From NCBI RefSeq assembly GCF_018332455.1, contig NZ_BOPZ01000019.1, positions 1 to 64,000 on the forward strand: 64,000 bases of DNA. Reading direction: 5' to 3'. This DNA comes from Clostridium polyendosporum (GTDB lineage: Bacteria; Bacillota; Clostridia; Clostridiales; Clostridiaceae). This document shows, piece after piece, positions 9,085-19,699 of the stretch (its first letter is position 1; every line of letters begins with the position of its first letter). Under the pieces are notes generated by a model. That model saw only the letters and a program-made list of their open reading frames with translations. It was not told where the DNA came from and made no database searches. The translations under genes were made by a program, and so were the position numbers.

Positions 9085-9612
9085 ATGGAATATATATTAG
9101 ATATGAAAGACATAGAATTTGATGGAGATGTATTAGATATTGGTAAGGAGAATCATGGGGTAATATACAATTTAACAAAAAATTCAGATGATGAAATATG
9201 TATTGATTATGTAGATATCCTAAATACAGAGAAAAGTAACGACTTTAAAACAGGAGTTTTCTTTTTTACCCTAAGCAAAATTTGGAGAAATAGTGAAAGG
9301 CGAGAGTTAATAAAAGAGGTTTGGGAGCATATTGGTGATGAGGGATTACTTTATATTTGGGACATAGAAAAAAGATCAAAAGAAATAATAAATATTGACA
9401 TCAAAGTTCTTATGCCTAAAGATAAGACCAAAACCTTTAGCTATAAAGATTTTAATCCCATCAATGAATGCACTACAGAGCTATTGAAAAAAATACTTGA
9501 AAATTATTTCGAAATAGAAGAAACTAAGTTTTGGGATAAAATATACTTTATTAAAGCTAAAAAGAGAGGAAGAACATTAGATGAAAGTGTTATTAACAGC
9601 GGTAAATTCTAA
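9085..9612 (+). CDS. Degenerate methyltransferase-like protein
   Basis: The 175-residue protein has an N-terminal strand-turn that looks like a methyltransferase motif I (DVLDIGKENHGVIYNLTK, about residues 12-29), then VDYVDI-like and WDIEK segments in Rossmann-type order. The usual GxGxG is reduced to a single glycine, so SAM binding is doubtful. The last 32 bp overlap the start of the next gene, a cobalamin-binding radical SAM protein, indicating translational coupling and a joint task. GGGTG precedes ATG at 9085. I do not recognise a named family; the methyltransferase-fold call is an inference from pattern. Confidence 0.6.
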   Translation: MEYILDMKDIEFDGDVLDIGKENHGVIYNLTKNSDDEICIDYVDILNTEKSNDFKTGVFFFTLSKIWRNSERRELIKEVWEHIGDEGLLYIWDIEKRSKEIINIDIKVLMPKDKTKTFSYKDFNPINECTTELLKKILENYFEIEETKFWDKIYFIKAKKRGRTLDESVINSGKF

Positions 9613-11269
9613 ATACATTCATAGTAATCTTGCAGTTAGATACTTAAAGCAATTTACAAGTGAATTAGATTATGAGTGTACCATTAGAGAATTTTCAATA
9701 AATGATAGAATAGAGAATATTCTAGAGGAAATTATGTTGGAAAAGGCAGATGTAGTAGCTTTTTCTTGTTATATTTGGAATATGGAATATATAAATAGGC
9801 TTGCAGAGCTTATAAAATTAGTAAATGATAAAATTCAGATACTTTATGGTGGCCCAGAAGTTTCTTTTGATTGTGAAAATTTCTTAAAGGAACATGTAGG
9901 AGAATTTTTAATAACAGGTGAAGGTGAAGAAACTTACAAAGAGTTTATTGAGTATAAATTGGAAAGAAGAAAATTAGAAACTATTAGAGGATTATATTAT
10001 AAAACAGAGAATGATGTTAAATTTAATGGTTTTAGACCTCAAATAGATATGAATAATTTAGTATTTCCTTATACCATGGATGACAATTCTATAGAGAATA
10101 AAATAGTCTATTATGAAGCTTCTAGGGGGTGTCCTTTTAGGTGCAAATATTGCTTATCATCTACAATAGAAGGTGTTAGATTTTTAAATGTAGAAAGAGT
10201 TAAGAAGGAATTAAAGTATTTCATGGATAAAGGTGTTAGACTTGTAAAATTTGTAGACAGAACATTCAACTGTAATCATAATTTTGCTAAAGAGATTTGG
10301 AAATATCTAATGGAGCAGAATACTAATACAACCTTTCATTTTGAAATATCAGCAGATATATTGAGAGATGATGAGATAGAGCTTTTAAGTAAGGCACCGT
10401 ATGGAAGATTTCAGTTTGAAGTTGGGGTGCAAACAACAAATGATGAGGTTTTAGCTAATATTAATAGACATATAAGTTTTAATGATATAAAAGGAAGAGT
10501 ATCTAAGATAGCACAAAGAGGTAATATAAAGCAGCACTTAGACTTAATTGCAGGACTTCCAGGAGAGGATTTTCAATCTTTTAAAAAGTCCTTTAATGAT
10601 GTTCACTCTATAGGGCCAGAAGAAATTCAACTTGGATTTCTAAAGCTTTTAAAAGGGTCCTCTATGAGGGAAGAGGCATTAAAATGGGGAATAGTTTATT
10701 CACCGTATGCTCCTTATGAGATATTAAGATCAAAGGATATTAGTTATGAAGAACTCCTTCAACTTAAAAAGGCTGAAGAGATGGTTGATAAATATTATAA
10801 TTCTGGAAAATTTAATAACATAATAAAGTTCTTTAATCATAAATTTGAAACTCCTTTTGATTTTTACTTCGAGCTAGGTTCATTCTTTGAAAAGAAAGGA
10901 TATTTTAAAAGAAATATAGGCAATGTTGAGTACTACAAGGTGTTTCTTGATTTTAATGAGGAAAAACTAAATAGTGAAAATCAAGAAGCATTAAAAGAGA
11001 TTATAAAATATGATTATCTTTGCTTTAATAAGAAAAAATGGCTCCCAGATTTTTTAATCAGAGATTTAGATAAGAATGAGGAAAGAAGAATTAAGGACTC
11101 AATAAAAGAACAATATGATAGCAACAACTATCATATAGAAAAGTTCAGATTAGATATAAATAAATATATATCTGATAGCGGTATAAAATTTTCACCAAGT
11201 TATTTTATATTTGATGTAAAAAATCCTAATAATATAATTAGTATTACTGAATATGAACAAATAAATTAA
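9581..11269 (+). CDS. Cobalamin-binding radical SAM protein (DUF4080-type)
   Basis: Residues 1-140 form a B12-binding-like domain (MKVLLTAVNSKYIHSNLAVRYL, then ILYGGPEVS). A radical SAM core follows with the 4Fe-4S motif CPFRCKYC at about residues 184-191, GVRLVKFVDRTFN, and VGVQTTNDEVL. The C-terminal about 180 residues match the DUF4080 extension seen in Firmicutes members. Substrates of this group are unknown; B12-dependent radical SAM enzymes often methylate unactivated carbons or rearrange skeletons. It overlaps the upstream methyltransferase-like gene by 32 bp. No classical DxHxxG cobalamin motif is visible, so base-off B12 binding is typical only by family analogy. Confidence 0.85.
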   Translation: MKVLLTAVNSKYIHSNLAVRYLKQFTSELDYECTIREFSINDRIENILEEIMLEKADVVAFSCYIWNMEYINRLAELIKLVNDKIQILYGGPEVSFDCENFLKEHVGEFLITGEGEETYKEFIEYKLERRKLETIRGLYYKTENDVKFNGFRPQIDMNNLVFPYTMDDNSIENKIVYYEASRGCPFRCKYCLSSTIEGVRFLNVERVKKELKYFMDKGVRLVKFVDRTFNCNHNFAKEIWKYLMEQNTNTTFHFEISADILRDDEIELLSKAPYGRFQFEVGVQTTNDEVLANINRHISFNDIKGRVSKIAQRGNIKQHLDLIAGLPGEDFQSFKKSFNDVHSIGPEEIQLGFLKLLKGSSMREEALKWGIVYSPYAPYEILRSKDISYEELLQLKKAEEMVDKYYNSGKFNNIIKFFNHKFETPFDFYFELGSFFEKKGYFKRNIGNVEYYKVFLDFNEEKLNSENQEALKEIIKYDYLCFNKKKWLPDFLIRDLDKNEERRIKDSIKEQYDSNNYHIEKFRLDINKYISDSGIKFSPSYFIFDVKNPNNIISITEYEQIN

Positions 11270-11347
11270 TTAAGGATAATGTGAGTTCTGATAATTTTAT
11301 AATCTAAAGTAAATTATAAAGGTATAGTGTCCTAAAAACAATATGAG

Positions 11348-11497
11348 AAAAGGTAACTTGTATAGGCTTTAATAAACTAGAGTAAAAATTAAGAATGCTG
11401 AGTATTACATAAGTATGCAGTTGCGTATCTATATACAATTAGTGTTCTTAACTATTTTTCGCTATATTTATTTCTGCTAAAGCAAGTTACCTTTTTT
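11348..11497 (+). terminator. Terminator-like hairpin with a long structured insert in its loop
   Basis: GGTAACTTG (11352-11360) pairs with CAAGTTACC (11483-11491), followed by six T, giving a terminator whose loop is about 120 nt. The insert is itself an imperfect hairpin, with TTAAGAA near 11400 opposite TTCTTAA near 11450. It may be a terminator split by a mobile repeat, or a small structured RNA. Confidence 0.6.
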
Positions 11498-11519
11498 GTA
11501 TTTGATGTCATTTAAGAAC

Positions 11520-11633
11520 TTTTTACACGAAGTGAAATCTGACTCAAGCTAGCTACATAACTTCATAACTGAATTGTATAAGGATTGAAGTTGTGTAGCT
11601 TTAATAGGCTCGATGACTATTAAATTTTATTTT
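11520..11633 (+). repeat. Family A repeat with a family B copy nested inside
   Basis: Family A left part at 11520-11547 (CGAAGTGAAATCTGACTCAA), then family B at 11551-11600 with arms AGCTACATAACTTCA (11551-11565) and TGAAGTTGTGTAGCT (11586-11600). The family A right part continues as TTTAATAGG...CTATTAAATTTTATTTT (11600-11633). The 550-bp gap 11270-11819 holds the long hairpin, this composite and the V-ATPase promoter. Confidence 0.75.
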
Positions 11634-11703
11634 ATTAATCTTGTTAATAAAAGGATAACCTTAATTATTTTTTTATTAGTGCAATTTATTTACATAATTT
11701 TAA

Positions 11704-11731
11704 TTGAAAAAAGTTCTAGAAGATGTATAAT
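11704..11731 (+). promoter_or_regulatory. Sigma-A-type promoter of the V-ATPase operon
   Basis: TTGAAA (11704-11709), 16-bp spacer, TATAAT (11726-11731). It is about 90 bp upstream of the first ATPase gene and downstream of the repeats, with no other clear promoter between. Confidence 0.65.
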
Positions 11732-11819
11732 AGTAATAAGAAATATAGTAATTAATACTACATTAAGTATTAATAAATAAATTCCATTAAAGTTAGTTAA
11801 TGTAAAAGGTGGTGATAAT

Positions 11820-12146
11820 TTGGCGTTAGAAGCAATTAATAAAGTAAAAAAGGTAGAAGGTGAAGCAAATTTTATTATTAAGAAATCTCAGACAGAAAGT
11901 AAGGAAATCATTTCAAAGGCTTATCTAGAAGCTGATGAGGAATACAGAAGGATAGTTGATGGGGCTAAGGCAAAAGCTCAGAGTATTATGGATGAAGCAA
12001 TAACTTTGGGTAATAAAGCAGCTGAACCAATAATTAACAAAGGAAATGAAGAAGCTGATAGAATTTGTAATTTACCGAAGGAAAAGATAAGTAATGCTAT
12101 AAAATTAGTGGTTGAGAGGATTGTGAATATTCATGGCAATAGTTAA
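11820..12146 (+). CDS. V-type ATPase subunit G/H (peripheral stalk)
   Basis: A 108-residue, Glu/Lys-rich, mostly helical coiled-coil protein (KVEGEANFIIKKSQTESKEIISKAYLEADEEY). Its size and place as first gene of the ATPase operon match the peripheral-stalk subunit (NtpF / AtpH in other nomenclatures), which pairs with subunit E to hold the V1 head against the membrane sector. The start is TTG at 11820, with GGTGGTGAT just upstream. It overlaps subunit I by 14 bp. Sequence conservation in this subunit is low, so the call leans on operon position and coiled-coil character. Confidence 0.8.
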   Translation: MALEAINKVKKVEGEANFIIKKSQTESKEIISKAYLEADEEYRRIVDGAKAKAQSIMDEAITLGNKAAEPIINKGNEEADRICNLPKEKISNAIKLVVERIVNIHGNS

Positions 12147-14085
12147 AATGAATAAATTTATATTACTTCTCTTTGAATCACATAAGGAAAGACTTCTAGA
12201 AGTACTTCAAGGATTTGAAGGTGTACAGTTTATAAATCTTCAAAATGAAGATATTGTAGAAAATTATGAAGATTTAAAAGGACTTTCAAAGGATGAAGTA
12301 GGAGAAAAATATAAATTATATGAAGAGAATTTATCTAAGATAAGATTTGCATTAGATTTTCTTCAAACTTATGCCCCACAAAAAAGTACGTTTCTTTCAC
12401 TCCTAGAGGATAAGAAGGAGATATCCTTGAGTCAATTAACTGCTGTTATGGAAAGCAATAGCTGGAATGATGTGTATGATGAATTAAAGAAGAAGGAAGT
12501 AATACTTAATGATCTTCATAATCAGAAAACTAAACTAGAAGGTGAGATTTGTGCACTTCTTAATTGGACAAACTTTGATGCACCATTAAAATCCTTAAGA
12601 GAATTAAATTTTTCAATACCATTTCTTGGGACAACTTCAAAACAGTATGAAGATATATTAGTAAGGGATTTTAATAAACAGATAATGAACGGTTGCGTAG
12701 AAATTTTAAATAGAGACAATCAGGACATTTATATATTTGCTTTAGTTCATCATAGTGAAGAAGAAAAAGCTCAAGAACTATTAAAAAAGTTTGGTTTTTC
12801 TACTTTTTCTCAAAGTTATGAGGCTTCTCCATTTGAAATAATAGAAAGTTATAATTCTAAAATAAAACAATTAATAATTAAAGAGAAAGAAATAAAAGAA
12901 AGTATTAAGAATTTTGATGGTGAAAGGGAACATCTTTTAGTTGCATATGAGTATTTTAATAACCTTATTTTAAAACTTAATGCATCCAATAATTTTTTAA
13001 AGAGTGAAAAGGTTATTACTATATGTGGATGGAACCCTGTTGAAAACAATAAGGAACTTGAAGCCTTAGTTAAAAAATCTATAGGAAATGAGTATTATAT
13101 AGCCTTCAATAAAGTTGATGAAGAGGAAGCATCACAGGTTCCTATAAAACTAATAAATAATAGCTTCTCAACTCCTTTTGAGAGTATTCTTGAGATGTAT
13201 AGTATGCCTCTTTACACAGAAGTGGATCCAACGCCAATTTTAGCAGTATTTTATTTTATGTTCTATGGAATGATGCTTTCTGATGCTGGATATGGTCTTA
13301 TAATGATTGCAGTATCCGCATTCGCACTCTCAAAGGTTAACAATAAAGAAAGAAGAAATATCTTTAAGCTATTTATGTTTGCGGGAATTTCAACAATGTT
13401 TTGGGGGGCACTCTATGGAGGCTGGTTTGGAGATCTATTTAATTATTTTGGATTTAACCCTCCAAAGCTTTTAGATACAACTACAGATATAGCACAAATA
13501 TTTATTTTATCATTGATATTTGGTGTATTCCATATCTTTATAGGTTTGGGAATTAAGGGGTATATCTTAATAAAATCAGGAAATATGAAGGACGCCATAT
13601 ATGATGTATTAACATGGTATTTAACTTTAATAGGTTCAATCTTAATGCTTATGAGGGTTGGAGGGAAAATTGGAACTGTACTATTTGTTGTTGGTATAGT
13701 TGGTCTACTATTAACACAGGGTAGAAGTTCACCAACTTTAGGTGGAAAGATTGGTGGAGGAATATATGGAGTTTATGGCATAACAGGATACTTAGGCGAT
13801 ATAGTTTCATATTCAAGACTTCTAGCATTAGGGCTTGCAACAGGTTTTATTGCTAATGCTTTAAATTTAATAATCAATTTGTTTCCTTCACCAATTAAAT
13901 ATGTATTGGCACCAGTCTTATTTTTAGGTTTACACACATTTAATCTTGTAATAAATGCATTAGGATCATATGTTCATGCAGCAAGGTTACAATATCTTGA
14001 ATTTTTTAGTAAGTTTTATGAAGGTGGAGGAAAGAAATTTACTCCATTTAAGCTTTCAGACAAATATATAAAGATAATAAAATAA
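12133..14085 (+). CDS. ntpI: V-type ATPase subunit I (a-subunit)
   Basis: The 650-residue protein has a long cytoplasmic N-terminal half with coiled coils (about residues 1-350) and a C-terminal membrane half starting around PIL AVFYFMFYGMMLSDAGYG (about 370-390), with about seven to eight helices. This is the ion-channel-bearing stator subunit that works against the K ring. Typical stretches include the MLSDAGYG motif and DIVSYSRLLALGLATG near residue 555, which carries the essential arginine (SYSRLLALG). It overlaps subunit G by 14 bp and precedes subunit K by 15 bp. Confidence 0.92.
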   Translation: MAIVKMNKFILLLFESHKERLLEVLQGFEGVQFINLQNEDIVENYEDLKGLSKDEVGEKYKLYEENLSKIRFALDFLQTYAPQKSTFLSLLEDKKEISLSQLTAVMESNSWNDVYDELKKKEVILNDLHNQKTKLEGEICALLNWTNFDAPLKSLRELNFSIPFLGTTSKQYEDILVRDFNKQIMNGCVEILNRDNQDIYIFALVHHSEEEKAQELLKKFGFSTFSQSYEASPFEIIESYNSKIKQLIIKEKEIKESIKNFDGEREHLLVAYEYFNNLILKLNASNNFLKSEKVITICGWNPVENNKELEALVKKSIGNEYYIAFNKVDEEEASQVPIKLINNSFSTPFESILEMYSMPLYTEVDPTPILAVFYFMFYGMMLSDAGYGLIMIAVSAFALSKVNNKERRNIFKLFMFAGISTMFWGALYGGWFGDLFNYFGFNPPKLLDTTTDIAQIFILSLIFGVFHIFIGLGIKGYILIKSGNMKDAIYDVLTWYLTLIGSILMLMRVGGKIGTVLFVVGIVGLLLTQGRSSPTLGGKIGGGIYGVYGITGYLGDIVSYSRLLALGLATGFIANALNLIINLFPSPIKYVLAPVLFLGLHTFNLVINALGSYVHAARLQYLEFFSKFYEGGGKKFTPFKLSDKYIKIIK

Positions 14086-14595
<510 letters not shown>

Positions 14596-14610
14596 TTTGG
14601 AGTGAGTGTA

Positions 14611-15210
14611 ATGGCTGGAATAGATAATTTAACAGGAAAGATTTTAGAAGAAGCAAACATTAAGGAGAAAGAGATTCTTACCATAGCAAAGGAAGAAAGA
14701 GATAAGATTTTGCAAAAGAAAATTCATGAGGCTAAAGAAATAGAAAAAGAAACTTTAGAAAGAGCTATTAGAGAAGCCGAAATTAGAAAAGAAAGAATAC
14801 TCTCTAATGCTCAACTTCAAGTTAGAAATAAAAAGCTTGAAGTGAAGCAACAAATAATAGAAAAGGTATTTAATAGTGCAGTAGAAGAGTTGTGTGCTTT
14901 TTCAAAGAATGACTATTTAAATTATATAAAAGAGAGAACCCTTTCTCTTGATATTTCAGGTGATGAGAAGCTTATAGTAAATCAGGAGATAAGGACATTA
15001 ATAACAGACAATTTTCTAATAGAATTAAATAGTGAGCTTTTAAAGAAGGGCAAAAAAGGAATAATTTCATTAAGTGAAGAAGTTAGAAGTTTTAAGGGTG
15101 GTTTTATTTTGGAAAAGGATGGAATAGAAATTAACAACACTTTTGAAGCTCTTGTCAGCTCAATAAAGGATGAATTGGAGTATGAAGTAGCAAAGGTATT
15201 ATTCGATTAA
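14611..15210 (+). CDS. ntpE: V-type ATPase subunit E (peripheral stalk)
   Basis: About 199 residues: a charged helical N-terminal half (KILEEANIKEKEILTIAKEERD) typical of the stalk coiled coil, and a C-terminal alpha/beta head (GGFILEKDGIEINNTFEALVSSIKDELEYEVAKVLF). It pairs with subunit G to form the peripheral stalk joining the V1 head to subunits C and I. ATG 14611 is preferred because GGAG at 14599-14602 then has an 8-nt spacer; an in-frame GTG at 14602 overlaps that site. It lies 15 bp after subunit K. Confidence 0.88.
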   Translation: MAGIDNLTGKILEEANIKEKEILTIAKEERDKILQKKIHEAKEIEKETLERAIREAEIRKERILSNAQLQVRNKKLEVKQQIIEKVFNSAVEELCAFSKNDYLNYIKERTLSLDISGDEKLIVNQEIRTLITDNFLIELNSELLKKGKKGIISLSEEVRSFKGGFILEKDGIEINNTFEALVSSIKDELEYEVAKVLFD

Positions 15211-15219
15211 GGAGGGTGC

Positions 15220-16224
15220 ATGATGAATGAAATGCAGTTTGCCCAAGTTATTCCAAGACTTAGGGTGTTAGAAACCAGGCTCCTTGATAAAGCTAAGTTT
15301 GACAGAATGATTGACGCTTCATCTGCTCAAGAGGTTTTAAGAGTGTTACAGGAAACTGAATATGCAAATGTAATGCATAACGTTAAAAGAGCTGAAGATT
15401 ATGAAATGATTCTAAGTGGTGAACTGAAAAGGGTGTATCAGCTTATTTACAACATAAGCCCTGTTAAAGAAGTAGTAGATGTAATGGCAATAAAGTACGA
15501 TTACCACAACTTAAAAGTATTGTTAAAAGAAAAATTTCTTGATAAGGATTTTTCTAACATGATTATACATGTTGGTAAAGTAGAGGTTTCAAAGCTTAAA
15601 TATGCTGTGGATAATGAATACTACAGAGATTTAGAAGCAACAATGAGAAAGAGTATAGAGGAGGTTGTAATAGATTTTACTTCCAATAAAGACCCTCAAA
15701 GAATTGATATAATCTTTGATAAATATATGTTTGAGGAAATGGTTCAAATATCAAAGAATATTGGAGATAGATTTTTAGAAAAGTATATAGAGAGTTGGAT
15801 AGATCTTACAAATATAAGAACACTTTTAAGAATTAAAAAGCAGAATAAAAGCAGAGAGTTTTTTCTTTCAGTGATTATTAAAGGTGGAACAATAGATAAG
15901 GATAAGCTTCTAGCACTTTTAAGTGACTCAGTAGAAAATATTCCTGGGAAGTTATTTTATACAAATTATGCTGAGATTTTAAGAGTAGGAATTGAAGCTT
16001 ATTCAAAGAATGGTTCAGTGAATATTCTTGAAAAATTAAGTGATAACTACATCATGGAGTTTATGAAAAATGCTAAGTATGTAAGTTTTGGTATTGAGCC
16101 ACTTATTGCATATACTTTTGCTAAGGAAAGTGAAATTAAGATTATAAGAATTATAATGGTTGGTAAGCTCAATAATATTGCCGGGGAAGTTATTAGAGAA
16201 AGGCTGCGTGATTGTTATGTATAA
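15220..16224 (+). CDS. ntpC: V-type ATPase subunit C (AC39/d-type)
   Basis: A 334-residue, largely helical protein of the V-ATPase C/AC39 family, which forms the cap that couples the central stalk (D, F) to the K ring. Recognisable segments are [22 protein letters not shown] at the N-terminus, [20 protein letters not shown] in the middle, and the C-terminal [29 protein letters not shown], the most conserved stretch of the family. Two adjacent ATGs (15220 and 15223) follow GGAGG at 15211-15215; the second gives the better spacing of 7 nt. The end overlaps subunit F by 8 bp. Confidence 0.9.
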   Translation: MMNEMQFAQVIPRLRVLETRLLDKAKFDRMIDASSAQEVLRVLQETEYANVMHNVKRAEDYEMILSGELKRVYQLIYNISPVKEVVDVMAIKYDYHNLKVLLKEKFLDKDFSNMIIHVGKVEVSKLKYAVDNEYYRDLEATMRKSIEEVVIDFTSNKDPQRIDIIFDKYMFEEMVQISKNIGDRFLEKYIESWIDLTNIRTLLRIKKQNKSREFFLSVIIKGGTIDKDKLLALLSDSVENIPGKLFYTNYAEILRVGIEAYSKNGSVNILEKLSDNYIMEFMKNAKYVSFGIEPLIAYTFAKESEIKIIRIIMVGKLNNIAGEVIRERLRDCYV

Positions 16225-16528
16225 GAAGATAGGAGTTGTAGGAGATAAGGATTCTGTTCTAGCTTTTAAAGCTCTTGGTCTAGATGTCTTTCCAGTAGTA
16301 GAACATGAAGAAGCACGAAAGACTATAGATAGATTAGCAATGAGGAATTACGCAGTTATTTTTGTGACAGAGCATGTTGCAAAGGAGATAGAGGAGACTA
16401 TAGAAAGGTACAATAGACAGACACTTCCTGCTGTAATATTAATTCCAAGTAATCAAGGAACTCTAAATATAGGAATGAAAAGAATCAGTGATAATGTTGA
16501 AAAAGCAGTTGGCGTTAATATTTTATAG
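16217..16528 (+). CDS. ntpG: V-type ATPase subunit F (central stalk)
   Basis: A 103-residue alpha/beta protein matching V-ATPase subunit [26 protein letters not shown] at the N-terminus and [12 protein letters not shown] in the second half. It binds subunit D in the rotating stalk. The start is taken as ATG 16217 inside the last codons of subunit C (8-bp overlap). GTG 16208, three codons earlier, is possible because AAAGG lies nearer to it, but family members usually begin at the YKKIGVVGD stretch. Named NtpG in the Enterococcus scheme. Confidence 0.9.
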   Translation: MYKKIGVVGDKDSVLAFKALGLDVFPVVEHEEARKTIDRLAMRNYAVIFVTEHVAKEIEETIERYNRQTLPAVILIPSNQGTLNIGMKRISDNVEKAVGVNIL

Positions 16529-16545
16529 GAAGGCAGGTTGGTAAC

Positions 16546-18321
16546 TTGAAAATCGGAAAGATAATAAAGGTTTCTGGACCTTTAGTGGTTGCTGAAGGCA
16601 TGGATGAAGCTAATCTATATGATGTTGTTAGGGTTGGAGATAAGGGCCTTATTGGAGAAATAATTGAAATGAGAGGTAATAAGGCATCTATTCAAGTATA
16701 TGAAGAAACATCAGGAATAGGGCCTGGAGATCCTGTTATTACTACTGGAGAGCCTCTATCAGTAGAGCTTGGACCAGGACTTATAGAGTCAATGTTTGAT
16801 GGAATTCAAAGGCCGCTTAATGCATTCATGGAGGCGGCAAATAGTCCTTACTTAATAAAAGGGGTCTCTGTAAAGCCATTAAATAGAAATAAGAGGTGGG
16901 CTTTTACACCAGTAGTTAAAGTTGGAGATAAAGTTTTAACTGGTGATGTAATAGGAACAGTTCAGGAGACAACAGTAGTACTTCATAAAATTATAGTTCC
17001 ATACGGAATAGAAGGAACTATAAAGCAAATAAAAGGTGGAGAAGTCACTATTGACGAAATAGTTTGTGTTATAGAAACCTCAAAGGGAGTTAAGGAGTTA
17101 ACTCTTGTACAGAAATGGCCTGTAAGAAAAGGGAGACCTTATTCAAGAAAGCTTAACCCCGTTGAACCAATGACTACTGGACAGAGAGTAATTGATACTT
17201 TCTTCCCAGTAGCAAAAGGTGGTACCGCTTCAGTTCCAGGACCATTTGGAGCTGGAAAAACTGTCGTTCAGCACCAAATAGCTAAATGGGGAGATGCTGA
17301 AATAGTAGTTTATGTTGGATGTGGAGAACGTGGCAACGAAATGACAGACGTTCTTAATGAGTTTCCTGAGCTAAAGGACCCTAAAACAGGGGAAAGTTTA
17401 ATGAAGAGAACTGTACTTATAGCTAATACTTCAAATATGCCAGTTGCAGCGAGAGAAGCATCAATATATACAGGAATAACAATAGCTGAATATTTTAGAG
17501 ATATGGGATATTCAGTATCAATAATGGCTGATTCAACATCACGATGGGCTGAAGCATTAAGAGAAATGTCAGGAAGGCTTGAAGAAATGCCAGGAGATGA
17601 AGGATATCCAGCATATTTAGGATCAAGACTTGCTGACTACTATGAGAGAGCAGGAAAGGTTATATGTCTAGGTTCAGAGGGTAGACAGGGGGCAGTTACT
17701 GCTATAGGTGCAGTATCACCTCCAGGAGGAGACCTTTCAGAACCAGTTACTCAGGGTACTTTAAGAATAGTAAAGGTGTTTTGGGGATTAGATGCTCAGC
17801 TTGCATATAAGAGACACTTTCCATCAATTAACTGGTTAGATTCGTATTCACTTTATCTAGAAAAGATGGGCGTATGGATGGATGAGCAGGTTGCACCCGG
17901 TTGGTCGTCTTTGAGAACAGATGCAATGGCACTACTTCAAGAAGAAGCAAATTTAGAAGAAATAGTTAGGCTTGTAGGGATAGATGCTCTTTCAGAAAGA
18001 GATAGATTAAAACTTGAAGTTGCTAAATCCTTAAGGGAAGACTATTTACAACAAAATGCCTTTGATGAGGTAGACACATATTCATCTTTAGATAAACAAT
18101 ACAAGATACTTAAGCTCGTTCTTCAATTTGAGGAAGAAGCAAGCAGAGGACTTGAGGCTGGTGTGTATTTAGAAAAGATTCTTAACTTACCTGTTAGAGA
18201 TAAGATTGCAAGAAGTAAGTATGTTCCAGAAACTGAAATAAGCAAGATAAATGAAATTTCAGTGGAGCTTAAGAAGGAAGTTGATAAACTAATCAGCGAA
18301 GGAGGGGTTCTAGATGCTTAG
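16546..18321 (+). CDS. ntpA: V-type ATPase catalytic subunit A
   Basis: A 591-residue catalytic subunit. The Walker A loop GPFGAGKT is at residues 232-239, with GCGERGNE (GER motif) downstream and [30 protein letters not shown] as the nucleotide-site signature. The non-homologous insert (about residues 110-190) that distinguishes V-type A from F-type beta subunits is present. It hydrolyses or makes ATP at the A/B interface. The start codon is TTG at 16546 after AGGCAGG. It overlaps subunit B by 8 bp, suggesting coupled translation of the two head subunits. Confidence 0.96.
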   Translation: MKIGKIIKVSGPLVVAEGMDEANLYDVVRVGDKGLIGEIIEMRGNKASIQVYEETSGIGPGDPVITTGEPLSVELGPGLIESMFDGIQRPLNAFMEAANSPYLIKGVSVKPLNRNKRWAFTPVVKVGDKVLTGDVIGTVQETTVVLHKIIVPYGIEGTIKQIKGGEVTIDEIVCVIETSKGVKELTLVQKWPVRKGRPYSRKLNPVEPMTTGQRVIDTFFPVAKGGTASVPGPFGAGKTVVQHQIAKWGDAEIVVYVGCGERGNEMTDVLNEFPELKDPKTGESLMKRTVLIANTSNMPVAAREASIYTGITIAEYFRDMGYSVSIMADSTSRWAEALREMSGRLEEMPGDEGYPAYLGSRLADYYERAGKVICLGSEGRQGAVTAIGAVSPPGGDLSEPVTQGTLRIVKVFWGLDAQLAYKRHFPSINWLDSYSLYLEKMGVWMDEQVAPGWSSLRTDAMALLQEEANLEEIVRLVGIDALSERDRLKLEVAKSLREDYLQQNAFDEVDTYSSLDKQYKILKLVLQFEEEASRGLEAGVYLEKILNLPVRDKIARSKYVPETEISKINEISVELKKEVDKLISEGGVLDA

Positions 18322-19696
18322 GGAATATAGGACAGTTACTGAAGTTGTAGGACCTTTGATGGTTGTAGAAGGCGTTGAAGGAGTTAAATATGACGAACTT
18401 GTTGAAATAGAACTACAAACAGGTGAAATAAGAAGAGGTAAGGTTCTTGAGGTAAATGGAAGTAAAGCAATGGTTCAGCTTTTTGAAGGTTCTGCAGGGA
18501 TAAACCTTAAAGGAACAAAAGCAAAATTTTTAGGTAGGCCTCTTGAACTTGGAGTTTCAGAAGATATGTTGGGAAGAGTATTTGATGGTATAGGAAGACC
18601 AAAGGACAATGGTCCAAGGATAATTCCAGAAAACAGATTAGATATAAATGGACAACCTATAAATCCAGTTGCTAGAAATTATCCTTCAGAGTTTATTCAA
18701 ACAGGAGTGTCAGCTATTGATGGGCTTAACACTCTTGTTAGAGGGCAAAAGCTTCCAGTATTTTCGGGTTCAGGACTTCCGCATGCTCAGCTTGCTGCTC
18801 AAATTGCAAGACAAGCAAAGGTTCTTAATTCAGATTCTAAGTTTGCTGTTATATTTGCGGCTATAGGTATTACCTTTGAAGAAGCAGAATTTTTCATTGA
18901 AGAATTTACAGAAACAGGTGCAATTGATAGATCTGTTCTCTTCATTAATCTTGCATCAGATCCTGCAATTGAAAGAATTGCAACACCAAGAATGGCATTG
19001 ACTACGGCTGAGTTCCTTGCTTATGAAAAGGATATGCATGTTCTTGTTATAATGACAGATATAACTAACTATTGTGAAGCTTTAAGAGAAGTTTCAGCAG
19101 CTAGAAAAGAAGTTCCAGGTAGAAGAGGTTACCCAGGATATCTATACACAGATCTTTCAACACTTTATGAAAGAGCTGGAAGAATAAAAGGAAAAGAAGG
19201 TTCAATAACACAGATTCCTATACTTACAATGCCAGAAGATGATAAAACTCATCCAATTCCAGATCTTACTGGATACATTACAGAAGGGCAAATTATTCTT
19301 TCAAGGGAACTTTATAAGAAAGGGATTATGCCCCCAATAGATGTTTTACCATCCCTTTCAAGACTTAAGGATAAAGGTATAGGAAAGGGGAAGACTAGGG
19401 AAGATCATGCTGATACTATGAATCAATTATTTTCAGCTTATGCTCAAGGTAAACAAGCGAAAGAGCTTGCAGCAATTTTAGGAGAATCTGCTCTCTCAGA
19501 TACTGATAAGAAGTATGCTAAGTTCGCTGAAGCTTTCGAAAAGCAGTATGTATCTCAAGGCTTTGCTACAAACAGAATTGCTGAAGAAACCCTAAATCTT
19601 GGATGGAAGCTTCTAAAAATACTTCCAAGAACGGAACTTAAGAGAATTAGAGATGAATATCTTGAGAAGTATATGGGAGCTGGAGAGGAAGAATAG
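18314..19696 (+). CDS. ntpB: V-type ATPase regulatory subunit B
   Basis: A 460-residue non-catalytic head subunit. In place of a Walker A loop it has [18 protein letters not shown] (about residues 154-171), the diagnostic difference from subunit A. Other family stretches are [39 protein letters not shown] and [23 protein letters not shown]. It contributes the arginine finger to the A/B site. The start ATG at 18314 lies within the last codons of subunit A, preceded by GGAGGGG. Confidence 0.96.
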   Translation: MLREYRTVTEVVGPLMVVEGVEGVKYDELVEIELQTGEIRRGKVLEVNGSKAMVQLFEGSAGINLKGTKAKFLGRPLELGVSEDMLGRVFDGIGRPKDNGPRIIPENRLDINGQPINPVARNYPSEFIQTGVSAIDGLNTLVRGQKLPVFSGSGLPHAQLAAQIARQAKVLNSDSKFAVIFAAIGITFEEAEFFIEEFTETGAIDRSVLFINLASDPAIERIATPRMALTTAEFLAYEKDMHVLVIMTDITNYCEALREVSAARKEVPGRRGYPGYLYTDLSTLYERAGRIKGKEGSITQIPILTMPEDDKTHPIPDLTGYITEGQIILSRELYKKGIMPPIDVLPSLSRLKDKGIGKGKTREDHADTMNQLFSAYAQGKQAKELAAILGESALSDTDKKYAKFAEAFEKQYVSQGFATNRIAEETLNLGWKLLKILPRTELKRIRDEYLEKYMGAGEEE

Positions 19697-19699
19697 CAC

